Source of the DNA: Bradyrhizobium sp. AUGA SZCCT0158
Lineage (GTDB): Bacteria > Pseudomonadota > Alphaproteobacteria > Rhizobiales > Xanthobacteraceae
Direction of reading: 5' to 3'
DNA: 64,000 nt
NCBI RefSeq assembly: GCF_018130065.1
Contig: NZ_JAFCME010000002.1
Span: 186,001-250,000 of the forward strand
In this document: positions 1 through 8,297 of the stretch, piece after piece
Numbering within the stretch: position 1 is the stretch's first letter
How the letters are laid out: every line of letters starts with the position of its first letter
Made by a program: the position numbers and the translations under genes
The notes under the pieces: model-generated
The model's database searches: none
What the model was told of the DNA's origin: nothing
The model's input: the letters and a program-made list of their open reading frames with translations, nothing else

Positions 1-972
1 CGCGACGTCGAGCGAGCCGTGATGCAGCGCGATGGCGAGGCCGTCGTCGTTCATACGCCAGAAATCCTGGAACAGCATTTCGGCCTGGCTGCGGGTGTTG
101 ACGAAAACAAGCGTGGTCTTGTTGCGCTTGATCAGCTCGTACATTTCGCCGAGCGCATGGCGGGCGCTGTGCCCGGCCCATGGCAGGCGCTCCCGGGTGT
201 CGAGCATCTCGACCACGGGCGCTGCGGCGCCGCCGGCAACGACAATGTCGGCGGCTTCAATTTTGCGGTCACGCTGCGGCACCAAAAACCGCGCCAAGGA
301 TTCCGGCTCGGCGACCGTCGCCGACAATCCGATGCCGCGCATCTCGGGCGCCAGCCGCCACAGCCGCGCCAGCCCCAGCGACAGCAGATCGCCGCGCTTG
401 GAGGTGACCAGCGCATGCAATTCGTCGAGCACGATGCGCTTCAGTGAGCCGAACAGGAACGGCGCATCGTCGGAGGACAACAGCAGCGCCAGTTGCTCGG
501 GCGTGGTCAGCAGAATATCCGGCGGATAGCGCCGCTGCCGCTGCCGGCGCGACACCGGCGTGTCGCCGGTGCGGGTTTCGACCTTGATCGGGAGGCCCAT
601 CTCGGCGATCGGCGCCTCCAGGTTGCGCGCGATATCGACCGCGAGCGCTTTCAAGGGCGAGATGTAAAGCGTGTGCAGACCGCCGGTACGCTTGACGCCG
701 CGGCCGGTCGAGATGACGTTTTTCTTAGCGCCCTCGCCTACGACCGGCGGCGGAGCAGACAGTTCCACCAATGTCGGCAGAAACCCCGCCAGGGTCTTGC
801 CGGCGCCGGTCGGTGCGATCAGCAGCGCCGAGCGATCTTTTCGCGCCTTCGCCAATAGTTCCAGCTGATGCTCACGCGGCGACCAGCCGCGCGACGCGAA
901 CCATTGAAGGAAGCGCTCGGGCAGCAGCGCGGCCGGCTCGGCCGATATGGCTGGTAGGATTCGGGCTGGCAC
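1..972 (-). CDS. Ligase-associated DEXH-box helicase, Lhr family (3' end cut by window edge)
   Basis: This gene runs off the left edge, so only the first 324 codons are visible. Translated from the minus strand it shows a superfamily 2 helicase core in order: Walker A APTGAGKT at residues 53-60, the Walker B variant DELH at 183-186, motif III SAT at 217-219, and FVNTR near 290-294 at the start of the second RecA domain. Lhr-family proteins of this kind are encoded with an ATP-dependent DNA ligase and an MBL-fold exonuclease, both of which lie at 4375-7082, so a role in repair of DNA damage is likely. I chose the GTG at 972 because an in-frame stop lies only seven codons upstream and no ATG occurs before about codon 125. 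Functional assignment is by motif and context. Confidence 0.9.
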   Translation of the reverse strand, partial: MPARILPAISAEPAALLPERFLQWFASRGWSPREHQLELLAKARKDRSALLIAPTGAGKTLAGFLPTLVELSAPPPVVGEGAKKNVISTGRGVKRTGGLHTLYISPLKALAVDIARNLEAPIAEMGLPIKVETRTGDTPVSRRQRQRRYPPDILLTTPEQLALLLSSDDAPFLFGSLKRIVLDELHALVTSKRGDLLSLGLARLWRLAPEMRGIGLSATVAEPESLARFLVPQRDRKIEAADIVVAGGAAAPVVEMLDTRERLPWAGHSARHALGEMYELIKRNKTTLVFVNTRSQAEMLFQDFWRMNDDGLAIALHHGSLDVA

Positions 973-1057
973 AAAACAAGAACTAAGCCGTCAGGGCCGC
1001 CACGTCGAGGGGTATCAACCTCGCCTCACTCCGTGCGAGGCTCAAATCATCCAAATC

Positions 1058-1181
1058 GTCATGGCCGGGCTTAGCCGTCCAAAGGACGGCGTCGCTTCCG
1101 CTCGCCTATGCCCGGCCATCCACGTCTTGTTCTGCGGTCGTCAAAAACGTGGATGCCCGGGACAAGCCCGGGCATGACGAG
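1058..1181. repeat. Intergenic palindromic repeat, family A (copy 1)
   Basis: An imperfect inverted repeat whose ends read GTCATGGCCGGGC and GCCCGGGCATGAC. A second copy, in opposite orientation and nearly identical over most of its length, lies at 21260-21386. It fills most of the 233-base gap between the helicase and the solute-binding protein gene. It looks like a REP-type element and may also act as a transcript end. Confidence 0.8.
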
Positions 1182-1205
1182 TTGAATAGGCCAGGAGAAG
1201 GTCAA

Positions 1206-2435
1206 CTACTCCGTCACCGGCTTGTCGGAAATATCCCAATCCTTGCCGTTGAACTGCGAGATGAAGAGCGTCTTCATCGGCGTGTAGTCCTCCGGCGTGT
1301 AGCTGAAATTGACGCCGTCGAGGAAATACGGCGAGTGGAAGCCGGCCAGCGTGGTCGCGTGTTTCAGCACGTTGGCGCGGGTGAGATCGTCGCCGCAGCG
1401 GCGCAGGATTTCCGCCATCGACGCCACCTGGCCGTAGCCGGCGAAGGCGATGGTGTTGTCGGGATCGACATTGGGCAGATATTTCTTGCGCAGCGCCTCG
1501 AACGCCATCACGTCGGGATCCTTTTCCCAGCGCGGCACGCCGACTTCCTTGGCGTAACGGATCGCGACGATGCCGGTAGCGTTCTCGAAACCGGCGGCGC
1601 TGAGGATCGAACGTCCGGTTGATCCCGCCGACAGCAATTGCAGCGGCTTCCAGCCGAGCTCGACCACCTTTCGGATCGACTGCGACGACGCCTTGCCGGT
1701 CGAGATGTTGTAGAAAACATCCGCGCCCGACTTCGATAGATTGATCAGCTGCGAATCGATGGTCGGCTCGGTCAGATCGTAGCTCTGCTCCATGATCACC
1801 TTGGCGGTGCCGCCGGCCTCTTCCAGAATCTTCTTGAACGGCGCCAGGAAATCGCGGCCGAAATCGTCGTTCTGGTAGAGAATGCCGATTTTGGCGTTCG
1901 GCTTCGTGGCCACGACGTATTTGGCGAGGATGCGCGCCTCGGTCGGATAGAGCGGCAGGCCCGCCATGGTCCATTTGAAGTTCTTCGGATCGTTCCATTT
2001 CGACGCGCCGGTATTGAGCATCAACTGCGGCACGCCCTTGGAGTTGAGGTATTTGTGCACGGCGGTCTGCGGCGCGGTGCCGAGCGAGCCGAACAGCGCC
2101 AGCACTTCGTCATTCTCCACCAGCCGCCGCGTCGCTTCCACGCATTTCGGCGCGCTGTAGCCGTCGTCCATGGTGAGGAATTTGACCTTGCGGCCGTTGA
2201 TGCCGCCCTTTTCGTTCAGCATCTGGAAATAGGCCTCGCCGACCCGGCCGAGCACGCCGTAGAGCGAGCCGGGACCGGAATGCGGCACGGTCTGTCCGAG
2301 CTTGATTTCGGTATCGGTCGCGCCAGGATCGTATTTCTTCTCGGCGGCCCAGACGAACGGGGCGGGCAATACGGAAGCCGCGAGGGCGGATAGCGCGGTG
2401 GCGCCGAACTCGCGGCGTGTTTGCTTGTTTTTCAT
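1206..2435 (-). CDS. ABC transporter periplasmic substrate-binding protein, branched-chain amino acid type
   Basis: A 409-residue type 1 periplasmic binding protein of the LivK/Peripl_BP_6 family, which captures small ligands (amino acids, aromatic acids, ureas) for an ABC importer. The N-terminus MKNKQTRREFGATALSALAA looks like a Tat-type signal peptide with a twin-arginine RREF motif. I chose the ATG at 2435 because an AGGGAGA ribosome site precedes it and because the 17 further residues possible upstream would displace the signal peptide. No permease or ATPase genes are present here, so it is an orphan binding protein that must work with a transporter encoded elsewhere. It lies 113 bases downstream of, and on the same strand as, a GntR regulator that probably controls it. 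The ligand cannot be read from sequence. Confidence 0.88.
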   Translation of the reverse strand: MKNKQTRREFGATALSALAASVLPAPFVWAAEKKYDPGATDTEIKLGQTVPHSGPGSLYGVLGRVGEAYFQMLNEKGGINGRKVKFLTMDDGYSAPKCVEATRRLVENDEVLALFGSLGTAPQTAVHKYLNSKGVPQLMLNTGASKWNDPKNFKWTMAGLPLYPTEARILAKYVVATKPNAKIGILYQNDDFGRDFLAPFKKILEEAGGTAKVIMEQSYDLTEPTIDSQLINLSKSGADVFYNISTGKASSQSIRKVVELGWKPLQLLSAGSTGRSILSAAGFENATGIVAIRYAKEVGVPRWEKDPDVMAFEALRKKYLPNVDPDNTIAFAGYGQVASMAEILRRCGDDLTRANVLKHATTLAGFHSPYFLDGVNFSYTPEDYTPMKTLFISQFNGKDWDISDKPVTE

Positions 2436-2548
2436 TGTTGTTTCTCCCTTTGTTGTTGTCGATGCCTGAATGCAGCGATCTGTCATTCAGGTTGTGCGGA
2501 TCGAAATTGGCTTCGACTTGCGCTGCGTGAGCCGGTATTCCCGGCAAC

Positions 2549-3298
2549 TTACTGGTCCTGGCCTTCCCATTGGTTGTGAGATTCCGGCTGCTCGTTTCCT
2601 TCCGCCATTGCCCGGACTTCGTCGAATGCGGAATGGACATGCTTTTGCACCAGAGCCGCCGCCCGGGTTTCATCCCTGTCAGCAATGGTGGCCACGAACT
2701 CCTGATGATCGGCCAGTGAGCGGCGGCGAATGACCGGGGATGAGAAATACTTCTGCCGCCACTGAAAGCTCATCAGGAACAAAGGCGTCAGCGTTCGAAC
2801 GATGATGGCGTTCTGGCTGGCGGCAGCCATTGCCAGATGAAATTCGACGTCTTCATTGGCGACATTGAGCTCGGCCTGCACCCGATCGGCATAATTGGCG
2901 ACCAACTCGCGCAACCTGTTGAGATCGGCATCGGTCCTGCGCGCGCATGCGAGGCGGATCGCATGGGTTTCAAATATGACGCGGGCCTCGCTCACATCGC
3001 GCATGGTGCGCTCGTCAAACGGCAGATCCAGATTGGCCTGGATGACCAGGGAATCGAGCCCGCTGTCTTCGAGCGCGTTGCGCAGGAAAATACCGGACTT
3101 CGGCCGTCGCTCGGTCAGCCGAAGCGCATCAAGAACCGCCAACGCTTCCCGCACCGAGCTGCGGGTGACACCAAAGCGGTCCGACAGTTCGCGCTCTGAC
3201 GGCAGCCGGTCGCCCTTCTGCAATCGGTGATGGCGAATGAACTCGATGGTCCGCTTGACCGCTCGCGATCCTTCGCTTGCTTGCTGTGGCACGGTCAT
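2549..3298 (-). CDS. FCD-domain GntR (FadR subfamily) transcriptional regulator
   Basis: A 249-residue regulator. The N-terminal winged helix is clear at about residues 12-75 (LQKGDRLPSERELSDRFGVT followed by SSVREALAVLDALRL), and the rest is an alpha-helical FCD ligand-binding domain with metal-ligand-like His residues (for example EFHLAMA, and the HVH stretch near the C-terminus). Such proteins usually repress nearby catabolic or transport genes until a carboxylate effector binds. It is followed on the same strand by a substrate-binding protein gene. A perfect inverted repeat just upstream of its start is a likely autoregulatory operator. The ATG at 3298 has AGGAT before it. Confidence 0.9.
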   Translation of the reverse strand: MTVPQQASEGSRAVKRTIEFIRHHRLQKGDRLPSERELSDRFGVTRSSVREALAVLDALRLTERRPKSGIFLRNALEDSGLDSLVIQANLDLPFDERTMRDVSEARVIFETHAIRLACARRTDADLNRLRELVANYADRVQAELNVANEDVEFHLAMAAASQNAIIVRTLTPLFLMSFQWRQKYFSSPVIRRRSLADHQEFVATIADRDETRAAALVQKHVHSAFDEVRAMAEGNEQPESHNQWEGQDQ

Positions 3299-3305
3299 CT
3301 GATCC

Positions 3306-3331
3306 TACCAATCTGGTAGGTCCAGATTGGT
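3306..3331. promoter_or_regulatory. Candidate operator of the GntR regulator
   Basis: ACCAATCTGG at 3307-3316 and CCAGATTGGT at 3322-3331 form a perfect 10-base inverted repeat with a 5-base spacer, starting 9 bases upstream of the regulator's ATG. Inside it TACCA-ATC-TGGTA at 3306-3318 is a second, overlapping palindrome. FadR-type GntR proteins commonly bind short palindromes of the TGGT/ACCA kind, so autoregulation is plausible but inferred. Confidence 0.6.
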
Positions 3332-3396
3332 ATATCCTCGCCGGTTTGTCCAGCCCGCCGCGCGAGGCATGCTCACGGGTCGAACGGTGCGGGCAG

Positions 3397-4323
3397 TCAG
3401 CCCTTGGCTGCGACCGCGACAAGCCCCGGCACCGGGATGTTGTCCTCGGTGCGTGCCGAGCGATCTTCGAGCAACAGGAATGTGAGGCTGGCCGCTTCCA
3501 CCGCTGCGCGCACATGAGCCGCCGCGTGGGCATAGCGCAGCCCTGCGCCGAGAATGACGCCTTCGCCGGCATGCGTCTCGGTCGTGAAGGCGAACAGGCC
3601 GCCGGCGGCCAGCACGCGGCTTGATTCCGCCAGCACCGACGCGAGATCGGCAACATAGATCATCACGTCGGCGGCCAGGATGAGATCGGCGCTGCTGGCA
3701 GGCTGCGCGCGCAGACCTTGCACGATGTCGCCGACTTCAAGCTCCGCATAACAGCCGGTCGCGCGGGCCTGCGCGATCATGCGCGGCGACAGATCGATGC
3801 CGATGAAATGATCGACCTCCCTGGCGAAGGCCGTCGCGACGAGCCCGGTGCCGCAGCCGAGATCGATGGCGCGCTTGAAGAAGGCGGGCTTGCGGGCGGC
3901 CGCGCGCACCGACAGCACCGCCCTGAACAGCAGGTCCGGGCCGCGATAACCGAGATCGTCCACCAGCGCCGAATTGAACCGCCGCGCGTATTGATCGAAC
4001 AGCACCTGCACATAGCCTTGCGGCATCGCGGCCAATGGTTCGGCGCCGAGCCGCATCAGCCGCAGGCGGGCGCCATGACGATCATCGGGATCACCGTCCC
4101 ACGCCTTGCGAAACGCCGTGATCGCCGCATCGCGCTCGCCGAGCGTTTCGCTGATATCGCCGAGCGTGAACCAGGCCGTGACGAAATTCGGCGCCAGATC
4201 CGTCGCCTGCAGCAGCAGGTCGGCGGCGCCGGGCAGATCGCCCTTCATTTGCAGGTCGCGCGCAAAATCATAGCGGCGATCGGCCATCAGATCGCCGGAG
4301 GTCAGGAATATTCGCGTGGGCAT
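3397..4323 (-). CDS. TPR-containing class I SAM-dependent methyltransferase
   Basis: A 308-residue protein. Residues about 15-85 form two TPR-like helical repeats (FARDLQMKGDLPGAADLLLQ, then FVTAWFTLGDISETLG). The C-terminal half is a class I methyltransferase fold with the SAM-binding motif AIDLGCGTGLVATAFA, the acidic strand end FIGIDLS and LILAADVMIYV. The substrate is unknown; TPR-methyltransferase fusions often act on proteins or small molecules held by the TPR part. I chose the ATG at 4323; an alternative ATG lies 12 codons downstream. It is divergent from the exonuclease gene, with about 50 bases between them, so the two promoters must overlap. Confidence 0.85.
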   Translation of the reverse strand: MPTRIFLTSGDLMADRRYDFARDLQMKGDLPGAADLLLQATDLAPNFVTAWFTLGDISETLGERDAAITAFRKAWDGDPDDRHGARLRLMRLGAEPLAAMPQGYVQVLFDQYARRFNSALVDDLGYRGPDLLFRAVLSVRAAARKPAFFKRAIDLGCGTGLVATAFAREVDHFIGIDLSPRMIAQARATGCYAELEVGDIVQGLRAQPASSADLILAADVMIYVADLASVLAESSRVLAAGGLFAFTTETHAGEGVILGAGLRYAHAAAHVRAAVEAASLTFLLLEDRSARTEDNIPVPGLVAVAAKG

Positions 4324-4374
4324 GGGCTCTATGGGGCAGGTAAAAATCGGGGCAATACGCCCTATATAACCAAG

Positions 4375-5412
4375 ATGCGTCCACAAGACATCCTGCTGCC
4401 AGCTCCCGCCGGTTTGTGCTGCAAGCCCGGCGGCTTCCATATCGATCCGGTTCGGTCCGTCGAGCGCGCCGTGATCACCCACGGCCATTCCGACCACGCC
4501 CGTGCCGGCCATGGCGCGGTTCTGGCGACGCAAGAGACGCTCGACATGATGCGGCTGCGCTATGGCGATAATTTCGCAGGCTCTACGCAGGCGATCGCCT
4601 ATGGCGAGGAACTCAGGCTCGGCGACGTCAAAATCAAATTCCATCCCGCCGGTCACGTGTTGGGCTCGGCGCAGATTGCCGTCACCTGCAAGGACACCTG
4701 CATCGTCGCCTCGGGTGACTACAAGGACGCTTCGGATCCAACCTGCGCGCCGTTCGAAGTGGTGCCGTGCGACGTCTTCATCACCGAGGCGACGTTCGGC
4801 CTGCCGGTGTTCCGCCATGGCAACGCAGCCGATGAGGTGAAGAAGCTGCTGGCCTCGGTCGCGCTGTTCCCGGAGCGCGCGCATCTGGTCGGCGCCTACT
4901 CGCTCGGCAAGGCGCAGCGCGTAATCGCGCTGCTCCGCGAGGCCGGCTACGACGCGCCGATCTATCTGCATGGCGCGATGGAGGCGATCACGCACTATTA
5001 TCAAAGCCGCGGCGTTGCGCTCGGCGAGCTTCGTCCGGCCAAAGGCATGAAGAAGGTCGATCTCGCCGGCACCATCACGCTGGCGCCGCCGTCGGCGACC
5101 TCTGACATCTGGACGCGGCGCTTCCCCGATCCGGTCACGGCGTTCGCCTCGGGCTGGATGCGGGTGCGCGCCCGCGCCCGCCAGCGCGGCATCGAATTGC
5201 CGCTGGTGATTTCCGATCACGCCGACTGGGACGGGCTGACCGCGACGATCGAGGCCACCGGCGCCGGCGAAATCTGGGTCACCCACGGCCAGGAAGATGC
5301 GCTGGTACATTGGTGCAAGACCAAAGGCCTCGCCGCGCGGCCGCTCGATCTGGTCGGCTACGGCGACGAGGACGAGCACGAGGCGCCGCCCGCCAAAGAG
5401 GCCGAGGCATGA
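4375..5412 (+). CDS. Ligase-associated DNA damage response exonuclease (MBL fold, SNM1/Pso2-like)
   Basis: A 345-residue metallo-beta-lactamase-fold nuclease. The metal-binding motif HGHSDH is at residues 36-41, followed by a conserved Glu/Thr element ITEATFG, and by SDHADW (about 280) and THGQEDA (about 293) near the C-terminus, as in SNM1/Pso2-related nucleases. It overlaps the ligase gene by four bases (ATGA), which indicates translational coupling and joint work in processing and sealing DNA breaks or crosslinks. The ATG at 4375 is chosen because homology-like sequence begins there; the open frame continues upstream only through antisense sequence of the methyltransferase gene. Confidence 0.92.
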   Translation: MRPQDILLPAPAGLCCKPGGFHIDPVRSVERAVITHGHSDHARAGHGAVLATQETLDMMRLRYGDNFAGSTQAIAYGEELRLGDVKIKFHPAGHVLGSAQIAVTCKDTCIVASGDYKDASDPTCAPFEVVPCDVFITEATFGLPVFRHGNAADEVKKLLASVALFPERAHLVGAYSLGKAQRVIALLREAGYDAPIYLHGAMEAITHYYQSRGVALGELRPAKGMKKVDLAGTITLAPPSATSDIWTRRFPDPVTAFASGWMRVRARARQRGIELPLVISDHADWDGLTATIEATGAGEIWVTHGQEDALVHWCKTKGLAARPLDLVGYGDEDEHEAPPAKEAEA

Positions 5413-7082
5413 ACCGCTTCGCCGAATTGCTGGACCGCCTCGCCTATGAGCCCGGCCGCAACAACAAGCTGCGCTTGATCACGGCGTATTTTCGCGACAC
5501 GCCCGATCCCGACCGCGGCTATGCGCTGGCGGCACTGACCGGCGCGCTGTCGTTCAAGCACGCCAAGCCCGGACTGATCCGCGACCTGATCACCGACCGC
5601 GCCGATCCCGTGCTGTTCGGCCTGTCCTATGATTATGTCGGCGATCTCTCCGAGACGGTGGCGCTGATGTGGCCGAGGGCGGCGTTGCCCGGCCACAACA
5701 ACCCGCCCCCACCCACGCTTTCCGAAGTCGTCACTACGCTACGCACCCTCGGCAAGACCGAGCTGCCGAAGCAGCTTGCGCGCTGGCTCGATGAGCTCGA
5801 TGAGACCGGCCGCTGGGCGCTGCTAAAGCTGGTCACCGGGGCGATGCGGATCGGCATTTCGGCGCGGCTCGCCAAGACTGCCGCGGCCAACCTCGGCGGC
5901 AAGGACGCCCACGACGTCGAGCTGATGTGGCCGGGATTGAGCCCGCCCTATCTCGACCTGTTCGCCTGGCTGGAAGGCCGCAGCGAGAAACCGGTCAATC
6001 GCGATCCGACACCGTTCCGCCCTGTGATGCTGGCGCATGCGATCGAGGATGCGGATTTCGCCAATCTCGATCCCGCCGACTTCATCGCCGAATGGAAATG
6101 GGACGGCATCCGCGTGCAGGCGGTGAGCGGCCGCGACGAGCGCGGCCACATCCAGGCGCGGCTCTATTCACGCACCGGGGAAGACATTACGAAGAGTTTT
6201 CCGGACCTCGTGCCATCGCTGCATCTGCAAGGATCTTCAAGTTTCGCCATCGACGGCGAATTGCTGGTACTGCGCGAGGGCCGCGTGCAGACGTTCAACG
6301 TGCTGCAGCAGCGCCTCAACCGCAAAGTGGTCTCGCCAAAATTGATCAAGGAGTACCCGATTCATTTGCGCGCCTATGATCTGCTCGGCGACGACGAGAA
6401 CGATCTGCGCGAGCTGCCGTTCATCGAACGCCGCGCGCGGCTGGAGGCGTTCGTCAGAAAGCTTGACGATGCCAGGATTGATCTGTCGCCGACGGTCGCC
6501 TTTGACAGCTGGGACGCGCTGACGGCGGCGCGCGCCGATCCGGCCCAAGCCGGCGCCGGTGAGGATGCCGACGCCGTCGAGGGCGTGATGCTCAAGCGCC
6601 GCAACGCCGCCTATCTGCCGGGCCGCCCCAAGGGCCAATGGTGGAAGTGGAAGCGCGACCCGCATCTGATCGATGCCGTGCTGATGTATGCGCAGCGCGG
6701 CCACGGCAAGCGCTCGTCCTATTATTCGGACTACACCTTCGGCGTCTGGACCTCGGGCGAGGACGGCGAACAGCTGGTGCCGGTCGGCAAGGCCTATTTC
6801 GGCTTCACCGACGAGGAGCTGCTGCAGATCGACCGCTTCGTCCGCCGCAACACCACCGAAAAATTCGGGCCCGTGCGCCACGTCGTGCACGAGCCCGACC
6901 AGGGGCTGGTGCTGGAAGTCGCCTTCGAGGGGCTGGCGCGCTCGCCGCGGCACAAATCCGGCGTCGCGATGCGGTTTCCGCGCATCAGCCGGCTGCGCTG
7001 GGACAAGCCGCCGCGCGAGGCCGACCGGCTGGAAACGCTGGAGCGGATGCTGAAGAGTGACGCCAGCATTACCGCGGCGTAA
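5409..7082 (+). CDS. ATP-dependent DNA ligase (cisplatin damage response type)
   Basis: A 557-residue ATP-dependent DNA ligase with an alpha-helical N-terminal DNA-binding domain, a nucleotidyltransferase core and an OB-fold. The adenylated lysine is K230 in EWKWDGIRVQ (motif I, KxDG). Later motifs include AIDGELLVLR (motif III), DAVEGVMLKR (motif IV) and GQWWKWKRD (motif V). Bacterial ligases of this group are encoded with an exonuclease, a DEXH helicase and a metallophosphatase, and have been linked to resistance to DNA crosslinking agents. Its start overlaps the exonuclease stop. The main NAD-dependent replication ligase is expected elsewhere. Confidence 0.94.
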   Translation: MNRFAELLDRLAYEPGRNNKLRLITAYFRDTPDPDRGYALAALTGALSFKHAKPGLIRDLITDRADPVLFGLSYDYVGDLSETVALMWPRAALPGHNNPPPPTLSEVVTTLRTLGKTELPKQLARWLDELDETGRWALLKLVTGAMRIGISARLAKTAAANLGGKDAHDVELMWPGLSPPYLDLFAWLEGRSEKPVNRDPTPFRPVMLAHAIEDADFANLDPADFIAEWKWDGIRVQAVSGRDERGHIQARLYSRTGEDITKSFPDLVPSLHLQGSSSFAIDGELLVLREGRVQTFNVLQQRLNRKVVSPKLIKEYPIHLRAYDLLGDDENDLRELPFIERRARLEAFVRKLDDARIDLSPTVAFDSWDALTAARADPAQAGAGEDADAVEGVMLKRRNAAYLPGRPKGQWWKWKRDPHLIDAVLMYAQRGHGKRSSYYSDYTFGVWTSGEDGEQLVPVGKAYFGFTDEELLQIDRFVRRNTTEKFGPVRHVVHEPDQGLVLEVAFEGLARSPRHKSGVAMRFPRISRLRWDKPPREADRLETLERMLKSDASITAA

Positions 7083-7135
7083 TCCTGCAACCCATTGACG
7101 TCTGAGGGCGGGTTCCCCATCTGCTGACCGCTATA

Positions 7136-7199
7136 GTGGATTCTTGTTTTGACGCGTTTTCTTCACGCGAACCGGTATCCACTTCGCTCGAAAACGCTA
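7136..7199. repeat. Intergenic repeat, TTTGACGCGTTTTC type
   Basis: The stretch contains TTTTGACGCGTTTTCTTCAC and CGAACCGGTATCCACTTCGC followed by TCGAAAACGC. The ends (GCGTTTTC and GAAAACGC) are complementary, giving a long imperfect hairpin. I recognise this wording as a dispersed intergenic element of Bradyrhizobium genomes; only one full copy is seen here. Confidence 0.6.
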
Positions 7200-7231
7200 C
7201 AATGCGCGGGCGTGACCCGCAGGAGAGTGAG

Positions 7232-7534
7232 ATGCCCAACGACGTCAGGGATTTGCCGGCCAGCAATGACGGCCTCAACCGCTTTCTCGGCGGCTCGCCG
7301 CTGGCGGTGGCATTCCGGCTGATCCTGCTGTCGGTTCTGGTCGGCGTGGTCCTTGCCGCTGTCGGCTTCGATCCCTGGAACATTCTGCACAGCATCCGCA
7401 TGCTGTTCCAGCGGCTCTGGGATCTCGGCTTTGACGCCGTCAACTGGCTGTGGCGCTACTTCCTGCTCGGCGCCGTGATCGTGATTCCGGTCTGGCTGTT
7501 GTCGCGGCTGTTCGGCAGCCCGCGCGGGCGCTAA
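7232..7534 (+). CDS. Small conserved membrane protein (probably DUF6460)
   Basis: A 100-residue protein with two hydrophobic segments: about residues 24-42 (AFRLILLSVLVGVVLAAVGF) and about 72-90 (FLLGAVIVIPVWLLSRLF), separated by a Trp-rich amphipathic stretch. From memory it resembles the DUF6460 family of alphaproteobacteria; that name is not checked. The ATG at 7232 is preceded by AGGAGAG, a strong ribosome site; the longer open frame starts inside the repeat. Function is unknown. It sits 26 bases upstream of the MBL hydrolase and may be co-transcribed with it. Confidence 0.8.
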   Translation: MPNDVRDLPASNDGLNRFLGGSPLAVAFRLILLSVLVGVVLAAVGFDPWNILHSIRMLFQRLWDLGFDAVNWLWRYFLLGAVIVIPVWLLSRLFGSPRGR

Positions 7535-7560
7535 ATCTCCTCGCCAAGGGACCGCAGCCG

Positions 7561-8295
7561 ATGCAACTGCAATTTATCGGCTGCGGCGACGCGCTCGGCT
7601 CCGGTGGCCGCGCCAACACCTGTTTCCATGTCACCGGCGCCAGCGTCAATTTCCTGATCGATTGCGGCGCCTCGTCGCTGCTGGCGCTGAAGCGGCTCGG
7701 TGTCATCAGCGACGGCATCGACCTGATATTGATCACGCATTTCCACGGCGACCATTTTGGCGGACTGCCGTTCTTCCTGCTCGATGCGCAGTTCACCCGC
7801 CGCACCCGTCCGCTCGTCATCGCCGGTCCGCACGGAATCGAGACCCGGCTGACGCAATTGATGGAAGCAATGTTCGAGCATTCCTCAAGGACGAAGCAGC
7901 GCTTCGAGCTCTCCGTCGTCGCGCTCGATCCCGAGGAAAGCCGCAGCTTCGGCGCGGTCAAGGTGACGCCCTATCCTGTCGTGCACGGCGAATCCGGCGG
8001 CCCGTTCCTGGCCCACCGCATCGAGGCCGAAGGCCGCATCATCACCTACAGCGCCGACACCGAATGGACGGAGACGCTGATCCCGGCCGCGCGCGAGGCC
8101 GACCTGTTCATTGCCGAGGCGTATTATTACGACAAGATCGTCAAGAACCACCTCAGCCTGAAAACGCTGGAAGCGCATCTGCCCGAGATCAACGCCCGGC
8201 GGCTGATCCTGACGCATATGAGCGACGACATGCTGGGACGGCTGGGTTCGCTTTCCTATTCCACCGCAAGCGACGGTCTGGTGGTCGAGCTGTAA
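7561..8295 (+). CDS. MBL-fold metallo-hydrolase, RNase Z-like
   Basis: A 244-residue metallo-beta-lactamase-fold protein. The dinuclear metal motif THFHGDHFGG lies near residues 60-69, preceded by FLIDCGASS, and the later ligands are seen in VVHGESGG, SADTEW and ILTHMSDDM. The layout fits the RNase Z/ElaC-like branch, but the exosite arm of true tRNase Z is not evident, so the substrate is unassigned. The stop is followed after two bases by the MATE exporter ATG, so the two are probably co-transcribed. Confidence 0.88.
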   Translation: MQLQFIGCGDALGSGGRANTCFHVTGASVNFLIDCGASSLLALKRLGVISDGIDLILITHFHGDHFGGLPFFLLDAQFTRRTRPLVIAGPHGIETRLTQLMEAMFEHSSRTKQRFELSVVALDPEESRSFGAVKVTPYPVVHGESGGPFLAHRIEAEGRIITYSADTEWTETLIPAAREADLFIAEAYYYDKIVKNHLSLKTLEAHLPEINARRLILTHMSDDMLGRLGSLSYSTASDGLVVEL

Positions 8296-8297
8296 GC

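Noticed and set aside
1206..2435. Assignment of the substrate-binding protein to benzoate uptake because box genes are present
   Set aside because: The box genes are almost 60 kb away and nothing in the sequence shows the ligand.
3397..5379. A 660-codon open frame on the minus strand joining the methyltransferase with further upstream sequence
   Set aside because: Beyond codon 308 from its end the frame is antisense to the exonuclease gene and has no family features. The methyltransferase has its own start at 4323.
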